Shown here piece after piece: positions 1-7,536 of a stretch of 35,822 nt of DNA. The DNA lies in NCBI GenBank assembly GCA_016650245.1, contig JAENWD010000124.1, forward strand, positions 1 through 35,822, written 5' to 3'. Position 1 is the stretch's first letter, and each line of letters begins with the position of its first letter. Made by a program: the position numbers and the translations under genes. The notes below the pieces were generated by a model. It saw nothing but the letters and a program-made list of their open reading frames with translations. It was not told the origin of the DNA and did not search any database. This stretch comes from Vicinamibacteria bacterium. GTDB lineage: Bacteria > Acidobacteriota > Vicinamibacteria > Vicinamibacterales > JAENWD01.

Positions 1-508
1 CGCCGAGCAGGAGCTGTTGGCCGGTCTGGCCCCGCGCGTAGAACGTGCGCGATACCTGCGCCCCGCCGAACGAGCGGTTGTCGAGCAGGCCGCCGTATTC
101 ACGCGCGAAGGGAACGCCCTGCGCGACGCACTGGTCGATGATGTTCACCGACAGTTGCGCCAGCCGGTGCACGTTGGCTTCCCGCGCGCGATAGTCGCCG
201 CCCTTGATCGTGTCGTAGAACAGGCGATAGACGCTGTCGCCGTCGTTCTTGTAGTTCTTGGCCGCGTTGATGCCGCCCTGCGCGGCGATGCTGTGAGCGC
301 GGCGCGGGCTGTCGTGGATGCAGAGGCTGAGCACGTTGTAGCCCAGCTCGCCCAGACTGGCCGCCGCCGAGGCGCCCGCCAGCCCCGTCCCGACCACGAT
401 GACGGTGAACTTGCGCTTGTTGGCGGGGTTGACCAGCTTCATTTCGAACTTGTGCCGGTCCCACTTGTCGGCCAGCGGCCCGCCCGGGATCTTCGAATCG
501 AGCCTCAT
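1..508 (-). CDS. sdhA: Succinate dehydrogenase flavoprotein subunit, N-terminal part (runs off the window)
   Basis: This is the FAD subunit of complex II, which oxidises succinate to fumarate on the cytoplasmic face of the membrane. Only the first 169 codons are present; the gene continues past base 1. The translation starts [17 protein letters not shown] Rossmann dinucleotide-binding motif follows ([20 protein letters not shown]), then [15 protein letters not shown], whose His is the residue family members use to bind FAD covalently. The spacing and the later [20 protein letters not shown] segment resemble the Bacillus/Bacteroidetes-type SdhA that pairs with a single diheme cytochrome b. The start codon overlaps the sdhC stop by four bases (ATGA), so the two are translationally coupled in the order sdhC-sdhA. 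An iron-sulfur subunit (sdhB) is expected next but lies outside the window. Confidence 0.93.
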   Translation of the reverse strand, partial: MRLDSKIPGGPLADKWDRHKFEMKLVNPANKRKFTVIVVGTGLAGASAAASLGELGYNVLSLCIHDSPRRAHSIAAQGGINAAKNYKNDGDSVYRLFYDTIKGGDYRAREANVHRLAQLSVNIIDQCVAQGVPFAREYGGLLDNRSFGGAQVSRTFYARGQTGQQLLLG

Positions 509-1179
509 AACCGCGCTCCGAGGAAGTAGACGTAGAGCGGGATGCTGAGGAAGCCGACGGCCAGCACTGCGGCAACGGTCCACCCGATCCGGCGCAGCGC
601 CGGCGACCAGCCCAGCCGATCGATCCCCAGCGACTGCAGCGCGCTCGACACCCCGTGCCAGAGGTGGAAGCCGATGATGGTCATGCCGGCGACGTAGAAG
701 ACGACGTACCCGGGACGGCTGAAGACCTCGGCGACCGTCCGCCACAGGTCGCGCACGCCGGGTTCGGAGGATTCGTAATGCGATCCGTACTTGAACGTCT
801 GCAGGTGCAACGGCACGAACAACAGCAGAAACGTCCCCGACAGGATCATCGTCGTCGAGGCCCAACTCTTCCGGCTGGTGTGCCCGGCGCGCGCCTTTTT
901 CTGGTAGCCGACCGGCCGCGCGTCGTTGGCGCCAAGGAACATGCGCACGGCCTTATAGGCGTGGAGCAGGAAGAGCGCGATCAGGCCCAGTTCCGCCGGA
1001 ATGACCAGCGGGTTCTTGATCAGTGTGTCGCCGTAGTGGTTGAAGGCATCGGGCGAGACGTAGACCAGCAGGTTGCCCGCCAGGTGTCCGACGAGGAATC
1101 CGACCAGAGACAGGCCCGTGAAGGCGATGAGGAACTTGGAGCCGACGGAGGACGAGAAGAAGGACGGTCGAGAGGGCAT
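505..1179 (-). CDS. sdhC: Succinate dehydrogenase cytochrome b558 subunit
   Basis: This is the membrane anchor of complex II, passing electrons from the iron-sulfur subunit to quinone. The 224 residues form about five hydrophobic helices, as in the single-subunit diheme cytochrome b558 family of Bacillus-type complexes. Candidate heme-ligand histidines sit in separate helices: His32 ([13 protein letters not shown]), His73 ([11 protein letters not shown]), His125 ([13 protein letters not shown]) and His172/His175 ([13 protein letters not shown]). The gene precedes sdhA with a 4-base overlap. No Shine-Dalgarno is visible. The ATG lies 8 bases after a small GC hairpin in the leader. The start is supported by alignment of the first helix ([15 protein letters not shown]) near the N-terminus. 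Confidence 0.93.
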   Translation of the reverse strand: MPSRPSFFSSSVGSKFLIAFTGLSLVGFLVGHLAGNLLVYVSPDAFNHYGDTLIKNPLVIPAELGLIALFLLHAYKAVRMFLGANDARPVGYQKKARAGHTSRKSWASTTMILSGTFLLLFVPLHLQTFKYGSHYESSEPGVRDLWRTVAEVFSRPGYVVFYVAGMTIIGFHLWHGVSSALQSLGIDRLGWSPALRRIGWTVAAVLAVGFLSIPLYVYFLGARL

Positions 1180-1187
1180 GGGCAGAC

Positions 1188-1203
1188 GGCGTCCCGAGAC
1201 GCC
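1188..1203 (-). promoter_or_regulatory. Leader hairpin just upstream of sdhC
   Basis: A perfect 6-bp stem (GGCGTC/GACGCC) with a four-base loop (TCGG on the coding strand) ends 8 bases before the sdhC ATG. It occupies the place of a Shine-Dalgarno. It could affect initiation or RNA stability; this is inferred from position only. Confidence 0.4.
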
Positions 1204-1209
1204 GCCGGA

Positions 1210-1218
1210 ATTCTATCA
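1210..1218 (-). promoter_or_regulatory. Possible extended -10 promoter for sdhC-sdhA
   Basis: The minus strand reads TGATAGAAT, an extended -10 (TGn plus TAGAAT). It would start transcription about 24 bases before the sdhC ATG. No good -35 is seen at 16-18 bp. Confidence 0.35.
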
Positions 1219-1255
1219 GGAGCGCGCCCGCGCCGCTCCCAACCCCTTCTTCTGC

Positions 1256-3694
1256 CTATTCGCACCGGAGCGCGGAGATCGGATCCACCCGCGCCGCCCG
1301 TCGCGCTGGCACGTAGCTGGCCACCAGCGCCACGCCGATCAACAGCAGCGACGCGGCACCGAGGACCAACGGGTCGGCCGGTTCCACGTCGTAGAGCATC
1401 GTGCGCATCAACCTGAGCAGCGCGACGGATGCGACCAGTCCTGCTGCCACGCCTATCAGGGCCCACCTCATGTTGTGCCGCACCATCAGACGCTGCACCT
1501 CGGTCGGCCGCGCGCCAAGCGCCATCCTCAGGCCGATTTCCTGCGTGCGCTGGACGACCGAGTAGCCGACCACACCGGCAATGCCCACGGCAGCCAGCAC
1601 CAGCGCGAGCAGCGAGAACCCGCTGAGCAGGAGCATCGGAAAACGCCTCGATGACACCGACGCCCCCAGCACCTCCTCCATCGTCCGCACGCCGGCAACC
1701 GGTTGATTCGGCTCGATCGCGGCGAGCGCCTTCTTCACGGGCGCGACAAACGCGCCGGGCGCCGATGTCGTCTTCGTCACGATGGTCATGTCGGGCCAGC
1801 CTGCCTGGCTGTAGGGTCGATAGAACAGCGGCGGCGGCTCATTGGCGAGGCCGAACTGCCGGATATCCCGGAACACGCCAACGACGGTGAGCCAGGGGCC
1901 ATCGGCGTCGACACGCCCGATCTTGAACCGCTGGCCGATCGGATCCTGATTGGGCCACTCCCGCCGCGCCATGCGCTCGTTCACCAGCGCGACCCCGGGC
2001 GCGCCGACGGTGTCCTGGTGGGTGAACTCGCGGCCCGCCATCAGCGGGATGCCGAGCGTCTGCAGCACGTTCGGGCAGGCCACGCTATACGCGGCGTCCG
2101 GCTGAATCCCGCGTCCAGGGTCCGGGCGCTCCTGGACCGAGTAGTTCCGGCCGGCGCCGGCCCCGCTGAGCGGCAGGTGAGCGATGGCGCTTGCCGACAT
2201 GACGCCGGGTATGTTCCCGACCCGCTCGTCGAGTTCCCGACAGAACTGGAGGTTGTCCGGCGGACCGTAGAAGAGATCCTCCTGTGGGAGCGACATGGAC
2301 ATCACGAGCACATTGCGCGAATCGAGCCCTGGGTCAACACCCAGCAGCCGCATCATGCTCAGGATCAGGACGCCCGCTCCGGCCAGCGCCACCAGCGTCA
2401 GCGCCACTTCTGATGCCACTAGCGCGTGCCGCAGTCGGCTCTTCCCTCCCGTCGATCCGCGGGCGTTCCTTTTCAGGGGGTTGTTCAGATCGCTGCGGAA
2501 CGCTGCCAGCGCCGGCACCAGCCCGAACAGCACGCCGCTCAGCACCGACACCAGAAGGGTGAACCCAAGCACCGACGTGTCGATCTCGATGCGATCGAGC
2601 GGGCGCAGCGGCATGAACCTGATCGAGTTCGGCAGCAGCGGCAGCAGCAGGCTCGTCCCCCAGAGGGCGAGCAGGAGACCGGCGCCCCCGCCCAGCACGC
2701 CCAGCAGAACGCTCTCTGTGAGCAACTGCCGCAGGATGCGCCCGCGGCCCGCGCCCAGCGCGCACCGGATGGCCAGCTCACGCTGGCGTGTCGCCGCGCG
2801 CGCCAGCATGAGGTTTGCGACGTTCACGCACGCGATCAGCAGGACGAAGGCGACGACGCCGAGGATCGCGAGCAGCGTCCTTTGCAGATCCCGCATGCCG
2901 ACCTCGCTCATCGGGACGACCCGGGCCGTCCAGTTCGCGTAATCCTCGCCGTCGTGCGCCTCCGCGGGCCCGATGCCCGTCAGCTCGCTGCCAAGCTCGG
3001 CGAGATGCGCGCCGGCCTTCAGCCGGCCGATGGCCGTGAACGAGTTCGAGCCACCCGCCAGATCGCCTCTGGTCCAGCCTGCCGGCACCCACAGCTGGCG
3101 TGGCCCGCTGAAGTACTGGAAACGGAAGTGCGCCGGCATCACGCCGATCACCGTCCGCGGCTGCCCGTCGATCTGAATGGCCCGGCCGACCAGCGTCGGA
3201 TCCGCGCCGTAGCGACCGGTCCATAGACCGTGGCTCAGGACGACCACGTCGTCTCTGCCCTGCTGTTCCTCCTCCGGCAGGAACGTCCGTCCAAGCATCG
3301 GCCGCACGCCGAGCACGTCGAAGAAGCTGGCGGTGACGCGAATCCCGGAGACCTGCTCGGGCTCTCCGTGCCCAGTGAGGTTGTATCCGCGTCCGGCCGA
3401 GTCCAGCACTGCCAGCGTCTCGAGGCTGTGGGTGCGCTCGAGCCAGTAGCGATAGTCCTGGAGGGAGACGATGTTGAATTGCTCCGGGTCGTCGATCCGC
3501 CCCTTCCAGATGCTCATGAGGCGGTCGGGCTCTGGGAACGGCAGTGGCGCGAGGAGCGTGGCATTGACCACGCTGAACATCGTGGTGTTGGCCCCGATGC
3601 CGAGCGCGAGGGTCAGCACCGCCACGGCGGTGAAGCCGGGGCGCCGGGCCCACATGCGAATCGTGTAGCGTGCGTCGCGCAGTATGGCTGCCAT
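1256..3694 (-). CDS. ADOP-type FtsX/MacB-like permease (acidobacterial duplicated orphan permease)
   Basis: This 812-residue integral membrane protein has a duplicated MacB periplasmic core plus FtsX permease architecture. The first transmembrane helix is near residues 20-42 ([20 protein letters not shown], the family signature). A MacB-like extracytoplasmic domain follows to about residue 265, then FtsX helices ([20 protein letters not shown] and beyond, about 270-400). A second core domain runs to about 690, and three C-terminal helices end in [18 protein letters not shown]. The family is expanded in Acidobacteria and its members are usually orphans without an adjacent ATPase, as here. Transported substrate and function are unknown. 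A clear AAGGAG lies 8 bases before the ATG. A perfect 11-bp palindrome about 140 bp upstream could be regulatory. Confidence 0.9.
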   Translation of the reverse strand: MAAILRDARYTIRMWARRPGFTAVAVLTLALGIGANTTMFSVVNATLLAPLPFPEPDRLMSIWKGRIDDPEQFNIVSLQDYRYWLERTHSLETLAVLDSAGRGYNLTGHGEPEQVSGIRVTASFFDVLGVRPMLGRTFLPEEEQQGRDDVVVLSHGLWTGRYGADPTLVGRAIQIDGQPRTVIGVMPAHFRFQYFSGPRQLWVPAGWTRGDLAGGSNSFTAIGRLKAGAHLAELGSELTGIGPAEAHDGEDYANWTARVVPMSEVGMRDLQRTLLAILGVVAFVLLIACVNVANLMLARAATRQRELAIRCALGAGRGRILRQLLTESVLLGVLGGGAGLLLALWGTSLLLPLLPNSIRFMPLRPLDRIEIDTSVLGFTLLVSVLSGVLFGLVPALAAFRSDLNNPLKRNARGSTGGKSRLRHALVASEVALTLVALAGAGVLILSMMRLLGVDPGLDSRNVLVMSMSLPQEDLFYGPPDNLQFCRELDERVGNIPGVMSASAIAHLPLSGAGAGRNYSVQERPDPGRGIQPDAAYSVACPNVLQTLGIPLMAGREFTHQDTVGAPGVALVNERMARREWPNQDPIGQRFKIGRVDADGPWLTVVGVFRDIRQFGLANEPPPLFYRPYSQAGWPDMTIVTKTTSAPGAFVAPVKKALAAIEPNQPVAGVRTMEEVLGASVSSRRFPMLLLSGFSLLALVLAAVGIAGVVGYSVVQRTQEIGLRMALGARPTEVQRLMVRHNMRWALIGVAAGLVASVALLRLMRTMLYDVEPADPLVLGAASLLLIGVALVASYVPARRAARVDPISALRCE

Positions 3695-4042
3695 GAATGA
3701 AGCTCCTTCGCGTCGCTTGCGCCACGCCCTGGCGCGCCCTCATCGCAATCGATGTGCCATCCGGGGTGATGCGTCGAAGCCGGCCATACGACGAAGTGGA
3801 GCGCGACTTTCGAGTCCGGGTGACAAGCGGAGTGTCCGCTCGTGGGAACTGGACGTCCCACGAGCGCGCGCCGGGGACGCGTCTGGACGGCCTGGCGAAG
3901 ATGGAGCCCGCGTGGACATCGCCGATCTAGGGTCCCGGCTCGGACAGCCCTCACTCGTCGGACAAGAACGGGCTGGGCCTGCAGGTTCGATTCTGATGAG
4001 CCGGAACCGCCCAGGCCCTGAGGCGCCTGCCTTTCGCTGGCG
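3695..4042. other. Gene-free stretch between ADOP permease and secreted protein
   Basis: No convincing coding frame is seen in this 348-base gap; the open frames have no recognisable composition or start signal. It holds the perfect palindrome at 3837-3866. Near 3970-4015 there is an imperfect GC-rich inverted repeat (GGGCTGGGCCTGCAGGTTC against GAACCGCCCAGGCCC) just beyond the 4043 stop codon. That repeat could end transcription of the upstream minus-strand gene, but it has no T-run. Confidence 0.5.
3837..3866. repeat. Perfect 11-bp inverted repeat upstream of the ADOP permease
   Basis: CGCTCGTGGGA (3837-3847) and its exact complement TCCCACGAGCG (3856-3866) flank an 8-base spacer. The site lies between the stop of the 4043-4564 gene and the start of the permease gene, both on the minus strand. 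It could be an operator or an RNA hairpin. No T-tract follows on either strand, so an intrinsic terminator is unlikely. Confidence 0.6.
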
Positions 4043-4564
4043 TCAGCGCAGCGCCGTGAGGAGATCGTCGGGACGCGCATCGAGCGCCTTCAAGTAGCGC
4101 AGCGCGACCACACTGTCTACCCGCTGGTCGCGCACGAACGTGGTCCACAGCGCCTGCTCGCGCTGTCGGGCCTCGCGTTCGTCGGCGCCATCGACGTCGG
4201 CCATCTCGTGCCAGATGGCCACAGCCAGGGCATGCGTGTGGGTCGCGGACCCGGCGCGAGCGCCCTGCAGCAGCGCGCTCTGCCTCACGATGTAGACGAC
4301 CGGGCTGCCGACGGTGACAAACGCGTCCAAGCTGAGCAGGGTCGGCTGCACCTCGGGCCTGGCCTCTGTGGCATCGATGACTGCGACTCGCGCCGGCAAC
4401 CTGGGCAGCAGTCGCAGGGCCTTCACCAGCGCCCCTCGCTCTGACTCGGCCCCCGGGCCGTCGGTGACGATCAGCCATCGCCAATCGGGGTTGCTTCCCG
4501 CCGCGCCGACTACGTCGCCGAACAACCCCACCGTGACCAGGAGAAGGGTGCAGATCCGTCGCAT
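4043..4564 (-). CDS. Small secreted protein with a degenerate zinc-peptidase-like motif
   Basis: This 173-residue protein has a plain signal peptide (MRRICTLLLVTVGLFGDVVG, cleavage probably near Ala21-Ala22). It is not a family I can name with certainty. In the C-terminal third, ALAVAIWHEMADVDGADER reads like the helix of an HExxH metallopeptidase followed by an acidic third-ligand segment (DEREA). The second histidine is Asp (His119-Glu120-Met-Ala-Asp123), so a classical zinc site is broken. Residues 28-95 (WRWLIVTDGP, FVTVGSPVVYIVRQ) look like a small alpha/beta domain. An excellent Shine-Dalgarno (TAAGGAGG) sits 6 bases before the ATG, so the gene is probably expressed. Function is unknown. 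Confidence 0.7.
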   Translation of the reverse strand: MRRICTLLLVTVGLFGDVVGAAGSNPDWRWLIVTDGPGAESERGALVKALRLLPRLPARVAVIDATEARPEVQPTLLSLDAFVTVGSPVVYIVRQSALLQGARAGSATHTHALAVAIWHEMADVDGADEREARQREQALWTTFVRDQRVDSVVALRYLKALDARPDDLLTALR

Positions 4565-4657
4565 GTCTCGCCTCCTTAGGGCGCGACAGTGCGGCCGGGT
4601 CGCTGCTACCTCAATGCCGGCACGGTACCGGGAGGGTGAAATCGACGTACCCGGAAG

Positions 4658-5102
4658 GTGACCGAGCTAATCTCGCCCATGGCGCGCCAGGACGAACCGA
4701 GAGCGCTCGATCAGGCCCTGGGCTGGCATCCACATGGCCAGCTGGTGTGGTTACGCGGCACCGGCGCCGACATCTCGATGGTGTCGAGGCGTCTCGCCGC
4801 CGATTCGCCCCACGCGCTCCTCATTCCAGATGATGTCTCACGGGACGACAAGCCCCGGTGGTCCTCCGATGGCCGGCTGCTGTATTTCCTGTCCCTGCGC
4901 GATCGGCGGTCTCAACGTGTGGGCGGTCACGGTCGATCCCCTCCGTGGCATCGCGATCGGACCGCCGTTTCGCGTGACGCGCTACGAGGGACCGGCCGAG
5001 ACGATTGCGGACGACATCGGGTCGGCCGAGCTGAGTGTCGGGGGATCGCGGATGGCGTTGCTCGTGCAGCGGCTCGCCGGTGGCATCTGGGTCTTGCGCT
5101 AA
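4658..5102 (+). pseudogene. Frameshifted C-terminal remnant of a PD40/TolB-like beta-propeller protein
   Basis: Two adjacent frames each hold half of a PD40-type beta-propeller tail. The first (from about 4658) reads SRDDKPRWSSDGRLLYFLS, the classic blade motif. From about 4907 the next frame carries GGLNVWAVTVDPLRGIAIG and ends GSRMALLVQRLAGGIWVLR, stop at 5100-5102. One extra base near 4901-4907 (GATCGGCGGT, where GATGGCGGT would restore the frame) accounts for the break. Acidobacterial proteins with this tail are typically large Ser/Thr kinases or winged-helix proteins with C-terminal propellers; none of that N-terminal part is visible upstream. In-frame stops lie just before 4640. I read it as a decayed fragment. 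A sequencing error could explain the frameshift but not the missing N-terminus. Confidence 0.75.
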
Positions 5103-5115
5103 GTTCGCAAACGCT

Positions 5116-5173
5116 CCAACCCGACCGAACCCGACCCAACATGGCCGAACCTGATCAACCCGACCGAACCCGT
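5116..5173 (+). repeat. Degenerate 9/10-mer CAACCCGACC array upstream of sucC
   Basis: About six units of a CCAACCCGAC-type repeat run in tandem (CCAACCCGAC, CGAACCCGAC, CCAACATGGC, CGAACCTGAT, CAACCCGAC, CGAACCCGTT). The array ends at the -35 of the putative sucC promoter. It belongs to the family found before ndk, dcd, hisS and corA. Confidence 0.75.
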
Positions 5174-5175
5174 TC

Positions 5176-5205
5176 TTGACCTGTCGTCGGTCGGCCCGCT
5201 ACCAT
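5176..5205 (+). promoter_or_regulatory. Putative sigma-70 promoter for sucCD
   Basis: TTGACC (5176-5181), an 18-bp spacer and TACCAT (5200-5205). Transcription would begin near 5212, about 46 bases before the sucC GTG. Confidence 0.45.
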
Positions 5206-5257
5206 CGTCGGTCGCGGCCATGACCGCCACAGCTCCCAGCTGCCCCGGACATACCCT

Positions 5258-6424
5258 GTGAAAATCCACGAATATCAGGCCAAGACCATCCTCGCGCGAT
5301 ACGGCGTGCCCATTCCCAAAGGCGAGGTGGCGTTCAACCCGGCCGAGGCCGGCGAGATTGCCAAGCGGCTTGGCGGCGGCGCCGTCGTCGTCAAGGCGCA
5401 GATCCACGCGGGCGGCCGCGGCAAGGCCGGTGGCGTGAAACTGGCCAAGAACGCCGAGGAGGCCGAGCACATCGCGCGCGACATGATCGGCATGACACTG
5501 AAGACGCACCAGACCGGGCCGGAAGGCCGCCTGGTGTCGCGCGTCTTTGTCGAGGAGGGCCTGGGCATTGCCCGGGAGCTGTATCTGGCGCTGATCCTCG
5601 ACCGGACGGCCGCGCGCCCCATCCTGATGGCCAGCCCCGACGGCGGCATGGACATCGAAGAGGTCGCGGCGAAGACGCCGGACCGGATCTTCAAGGAGTA
5701 CATCAGCCCTGGCGCCGGCCTGGTGCCGTTTCAGGGTCGAAAGCTGTCGTTTGCCCTGGGGCTTGACGCCGCGCAGGCCATCAAGGCGACCAAACTGATG
5801 CTCGCGCTTTACGAGGCATTCAAGGGCACCGACGCCTCGATGGTCGAGATCAACCCGCTGGTGGTGACCACCGGCGGCGACCTGCTGGCGCTGGACGCGA
5901 AGATGAACTTCGACGACAACGCGCTCTACCGGCACCCTGACATCCGCGAGCTGCGCGATTTGGGCGAAGAAGATCCGCTCGAGATCGAAGCCTCGAAGTT
6001 CTCGTTGAACTACATCCGTCTGGACGGCTCGATCGGGTGCATGGTCAACGGCGCCGGCCTGGCCATGGCGACGATGGACATCATCAAGCTGGCGGGAGGC
6101 GAGCCGGCCAACTTCCTCGACGTGGGCGGCGGCGCCAATGCCGAGCAGATCCGGAACGCCTTCAAGATCCTGATGGCCGACAAGAACGTGAAGGCGGTGC
6201 TGATCAACATCTTCGGCGGCATCCTGCGCTGCGATGTGCTGGCGGCCGGCGTGATTGCCGCCGTCAAGGAACTCGACGTCAAGGTGCCCATCGTCGTGCG
6301 AATGGAAGGCACCAACGTGGAGCAGGGCAAACTGATGCTCAAGGACAGCGGTCTGAATTTCGCGGCCGCCGACGGGATGGGCGATGCGGCCACGAAAGTC
6401 GTGACCCTGGCGAAAGCGCACTGA
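5258..6424 (+). CDS. sucC: Succinyl-CoA synthetase (ADP/GDP-forming) beta subunit
   Basis: Together with SucD it interconverts succinyl-CoA and succinate with nucleoside triphosphate formation in the TCA cycle. The 388 residues match the normal family length. The ATP-grasp N-terminal domain (about 1-230) starts [20 protein letters not shown] and includes [18 protein letters not shown]. The CoA-ligase C-terminal domain (about 245-388) carries [20 protein letters not shown] and [17 protein letters not shown]. The GTG start is fixed by the conserved MKIHEYQAK terminus; no strong Shine-Dalgarno precedes it. The stop overlaps the sucD start (TGATG). Placement directly before a ferredoxin-dependent 2-oxoacid oxidoreductase suggests both act on the 2-oxoglutarate to succinate segment. 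Confidence 0.97.
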   Translation: MKIHEYQAKTILARYGVPIPKGEVAFNPAEAGEIAKRLGGGAVVVKAQIHAGGRGKAGGVKLAKNAEEAEHIARDMIGMTLKTHQTGPEGRLVSRVFVEEGLGIARELYLALILDRTAARPILMASPDGGMDIEEVAAKTPDRIFKEYISPGAGLVPFQGRKLSFALGLDAAQAIKATKLMLALYEAFKGTDASMVEINPLVVTTGGDLLALDAKMNFDDNALYRHPDIRELRDLGEEDPLEIEASKFSLNYIRLDGSIGCMVNGAGLAMATMDIIKLAGGEPANFLDVGGGANAEQIRNAFKILMADKNVKAVLINIFGGILRCDVLAAGVIAAVKELDVKVPIVVRMEGTNVEQGKLMLKDSGLNFAAADGMGDAATKVVTLAKAH

Positions 6425-7293
6425 TGGCCATTCTTCTGGACAAGTCCACGCGTTTGCTCGTGCAGGGCCTCACTGGCCGCGAGGGGACGTTTCACGCCAA
6501 GCAGGCCGCTGCCTACGGCACGACGGTGGTCGGCGGCGTGACGCCCGGCAAGGGCGGCACCCAACACGAAGGCTGGCCGATCTTCAACACGTGCCAGAAC
6601 GCAGTGAAGGCCACCGGCGCCAACGCGTCGGTGATCTTTGTGCCGCCGGCCGGCGCCGCCGACGCGATCATGGAAGCGGCCGACGCTGGCATTCCGCTCG
6701 TGGTCTGCATCACCGAGGGCATCCCGACGCTGGACATGATGCGCGTGTTGACGTTCCTGAAGGACAGGCCCACGCGGCTGGTCGGGCCCAACTGCCCCGG
6801 CGTGATCTCGCCGGGCAAGAGCAAGGCGGGCATCATCCCGGGGCACATCTGCAAGGAAGGCCGGATCGGGATCGTGTCCAAGAGCGGCACGCTGACCTAC
6901 GAAGCCATCCACCAGCTCTCCGGCCTGGGCCTGGGGCAGTCCACGTGCGTGGGCATCGGCGGCGACCCGCTCATCGGCACGTCCTTCATCGACGTGCTGG
7001 GCTTGTTTGCGGGCGACCCGGACACCGACGCGGTCATCCTGATCGGCGAGATCGGCGGCAGCGCCGAGGAGGAAGCCGCGGCGTGGATCAAGTCGCACTT
7101 CAAGAAGCCCGTCGTCGGGTTCATCGCCGGGCAGACGGCGCCGCCCGGGCGCCGGATGGGCCACGCCGGAGCGATCATCGCCGGAGGACAGGGCACGGCC
7201 GACGAGAAGATGCAGGCGCTCGCCGCCGCCGGCGTGACCGTGGTGAAGAGCCCGGCGGACATGGGTAAGGCGCTCGCGGGGCGGCTCAAGTAG
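6424..7293 (+). CDS. sucD: Succinyl-CoA synthetase alpha subunit
   Basis: This is the CoA-binding and phosphohistidine subunit of succinyl-CoA synthetase, 289 residues as usual. The N-terminal CoA-binding domain shows [21 protein letters not shown] and [20 protein letters not shown]. The ligase domain carries [20 protein letters not shown], and GHAGAII near residue 245 holds the histidine phosphorylated in catalysis. The ATG overlaps the sucC stop by one base, so translation is coupled. A cluster of GC mini-hairpins follows the stop and may end the transcript or protect its 3' end before korA. Confidence 0.97.
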   Translation: MAILLDKSTRLLVQGLTGREGTFHAKQAAAYGTTVVGGVTPGKGGTQHEGWPIFNTCQNAVKATGANASVIFVPPAGAADAIMEAADAGIPLVVCITEGIPTLDMMRVLTFLKDRPTRLVGPNCPGVISPGKSKAGIIPGHICKEGRIGIVSKSGTLTYEAIHQLSGLGLGQSTCVGIGGDPLIGTSFIDVLGLFAGDPDTDAVILIGEIGGSAEEEAAAWIKSHFKKPVVGFIAGQTAPPGRRMGHAGAIIAGGQGTADEKMQALAAAGVTVVKSPADMGKALAGRLK

Positions 7294-7304
7294 GGCGCAT
7301 TCGC

Positions 7305-7458
7305 TTCGCTCGCCGCGATCTCGGAGCCCCCAGGCGAGCGATAGCAAGCCTGCCCCCGCCGAGCGCAGCGAGGCACCCCCTCGGCGCCGGAGGCGCCGGG
7401 CCCCCGCGGGAGCGAAGCGACCGCGCCCCTGTCGCCGAAGGCGACGCCCCTGCCGCCC
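7305..7458. repeat. Cluster of GC-rich mini-hairpins separated by C-runs
   Basis: This spacer between sucD and korA holds a row of short palindromes spaced by CCCCC/CCCCT. They include GCCGAGCGCAGCGAGGC, CGGCGCCGGAGGCGCCG, GCGGGAGCGAAGCGACCGC and GTCGCCGAAGGCGAC (perfect 6-bp stem, GAA loop). Several have GAA or GCAGC-type loops. No coding frame or T-run is present. It resembles a REP/BIME-like cluster or a structured RNA; function is unknown. Confidence 0.6.
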
Positions 7459-7464
7459 CTCTTG

Positions 7465-7470
7465 TATACT
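7465..7470 (+). promoter_or_regulatory. Possible -10 box for korA-korB
   Basis: TATACT lies in a short AT-rich island (CTTGTATACTCAGTAAGTTA) within otherwise GC-rich DNA, 72 bases before the preferred korA ATG. No matching -35 is seen at 17-18 bp. Confidence 0.3.
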
Positions 7471-7536
7471 CAGTAAGTTAGGCGCGCGACTCGCCCCGAG
7501 ATGGAGCGCTGTGACGTTCGCGCCCCCTGTTGCTCA

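Noticed and set aside
7501-7536. korA start at ATG 7501
   Set aside because: The extra 12 residues (ERCDVRAPCC) look unlike the family and have no ribosome binding site. The longer start is kept only as an alternative.
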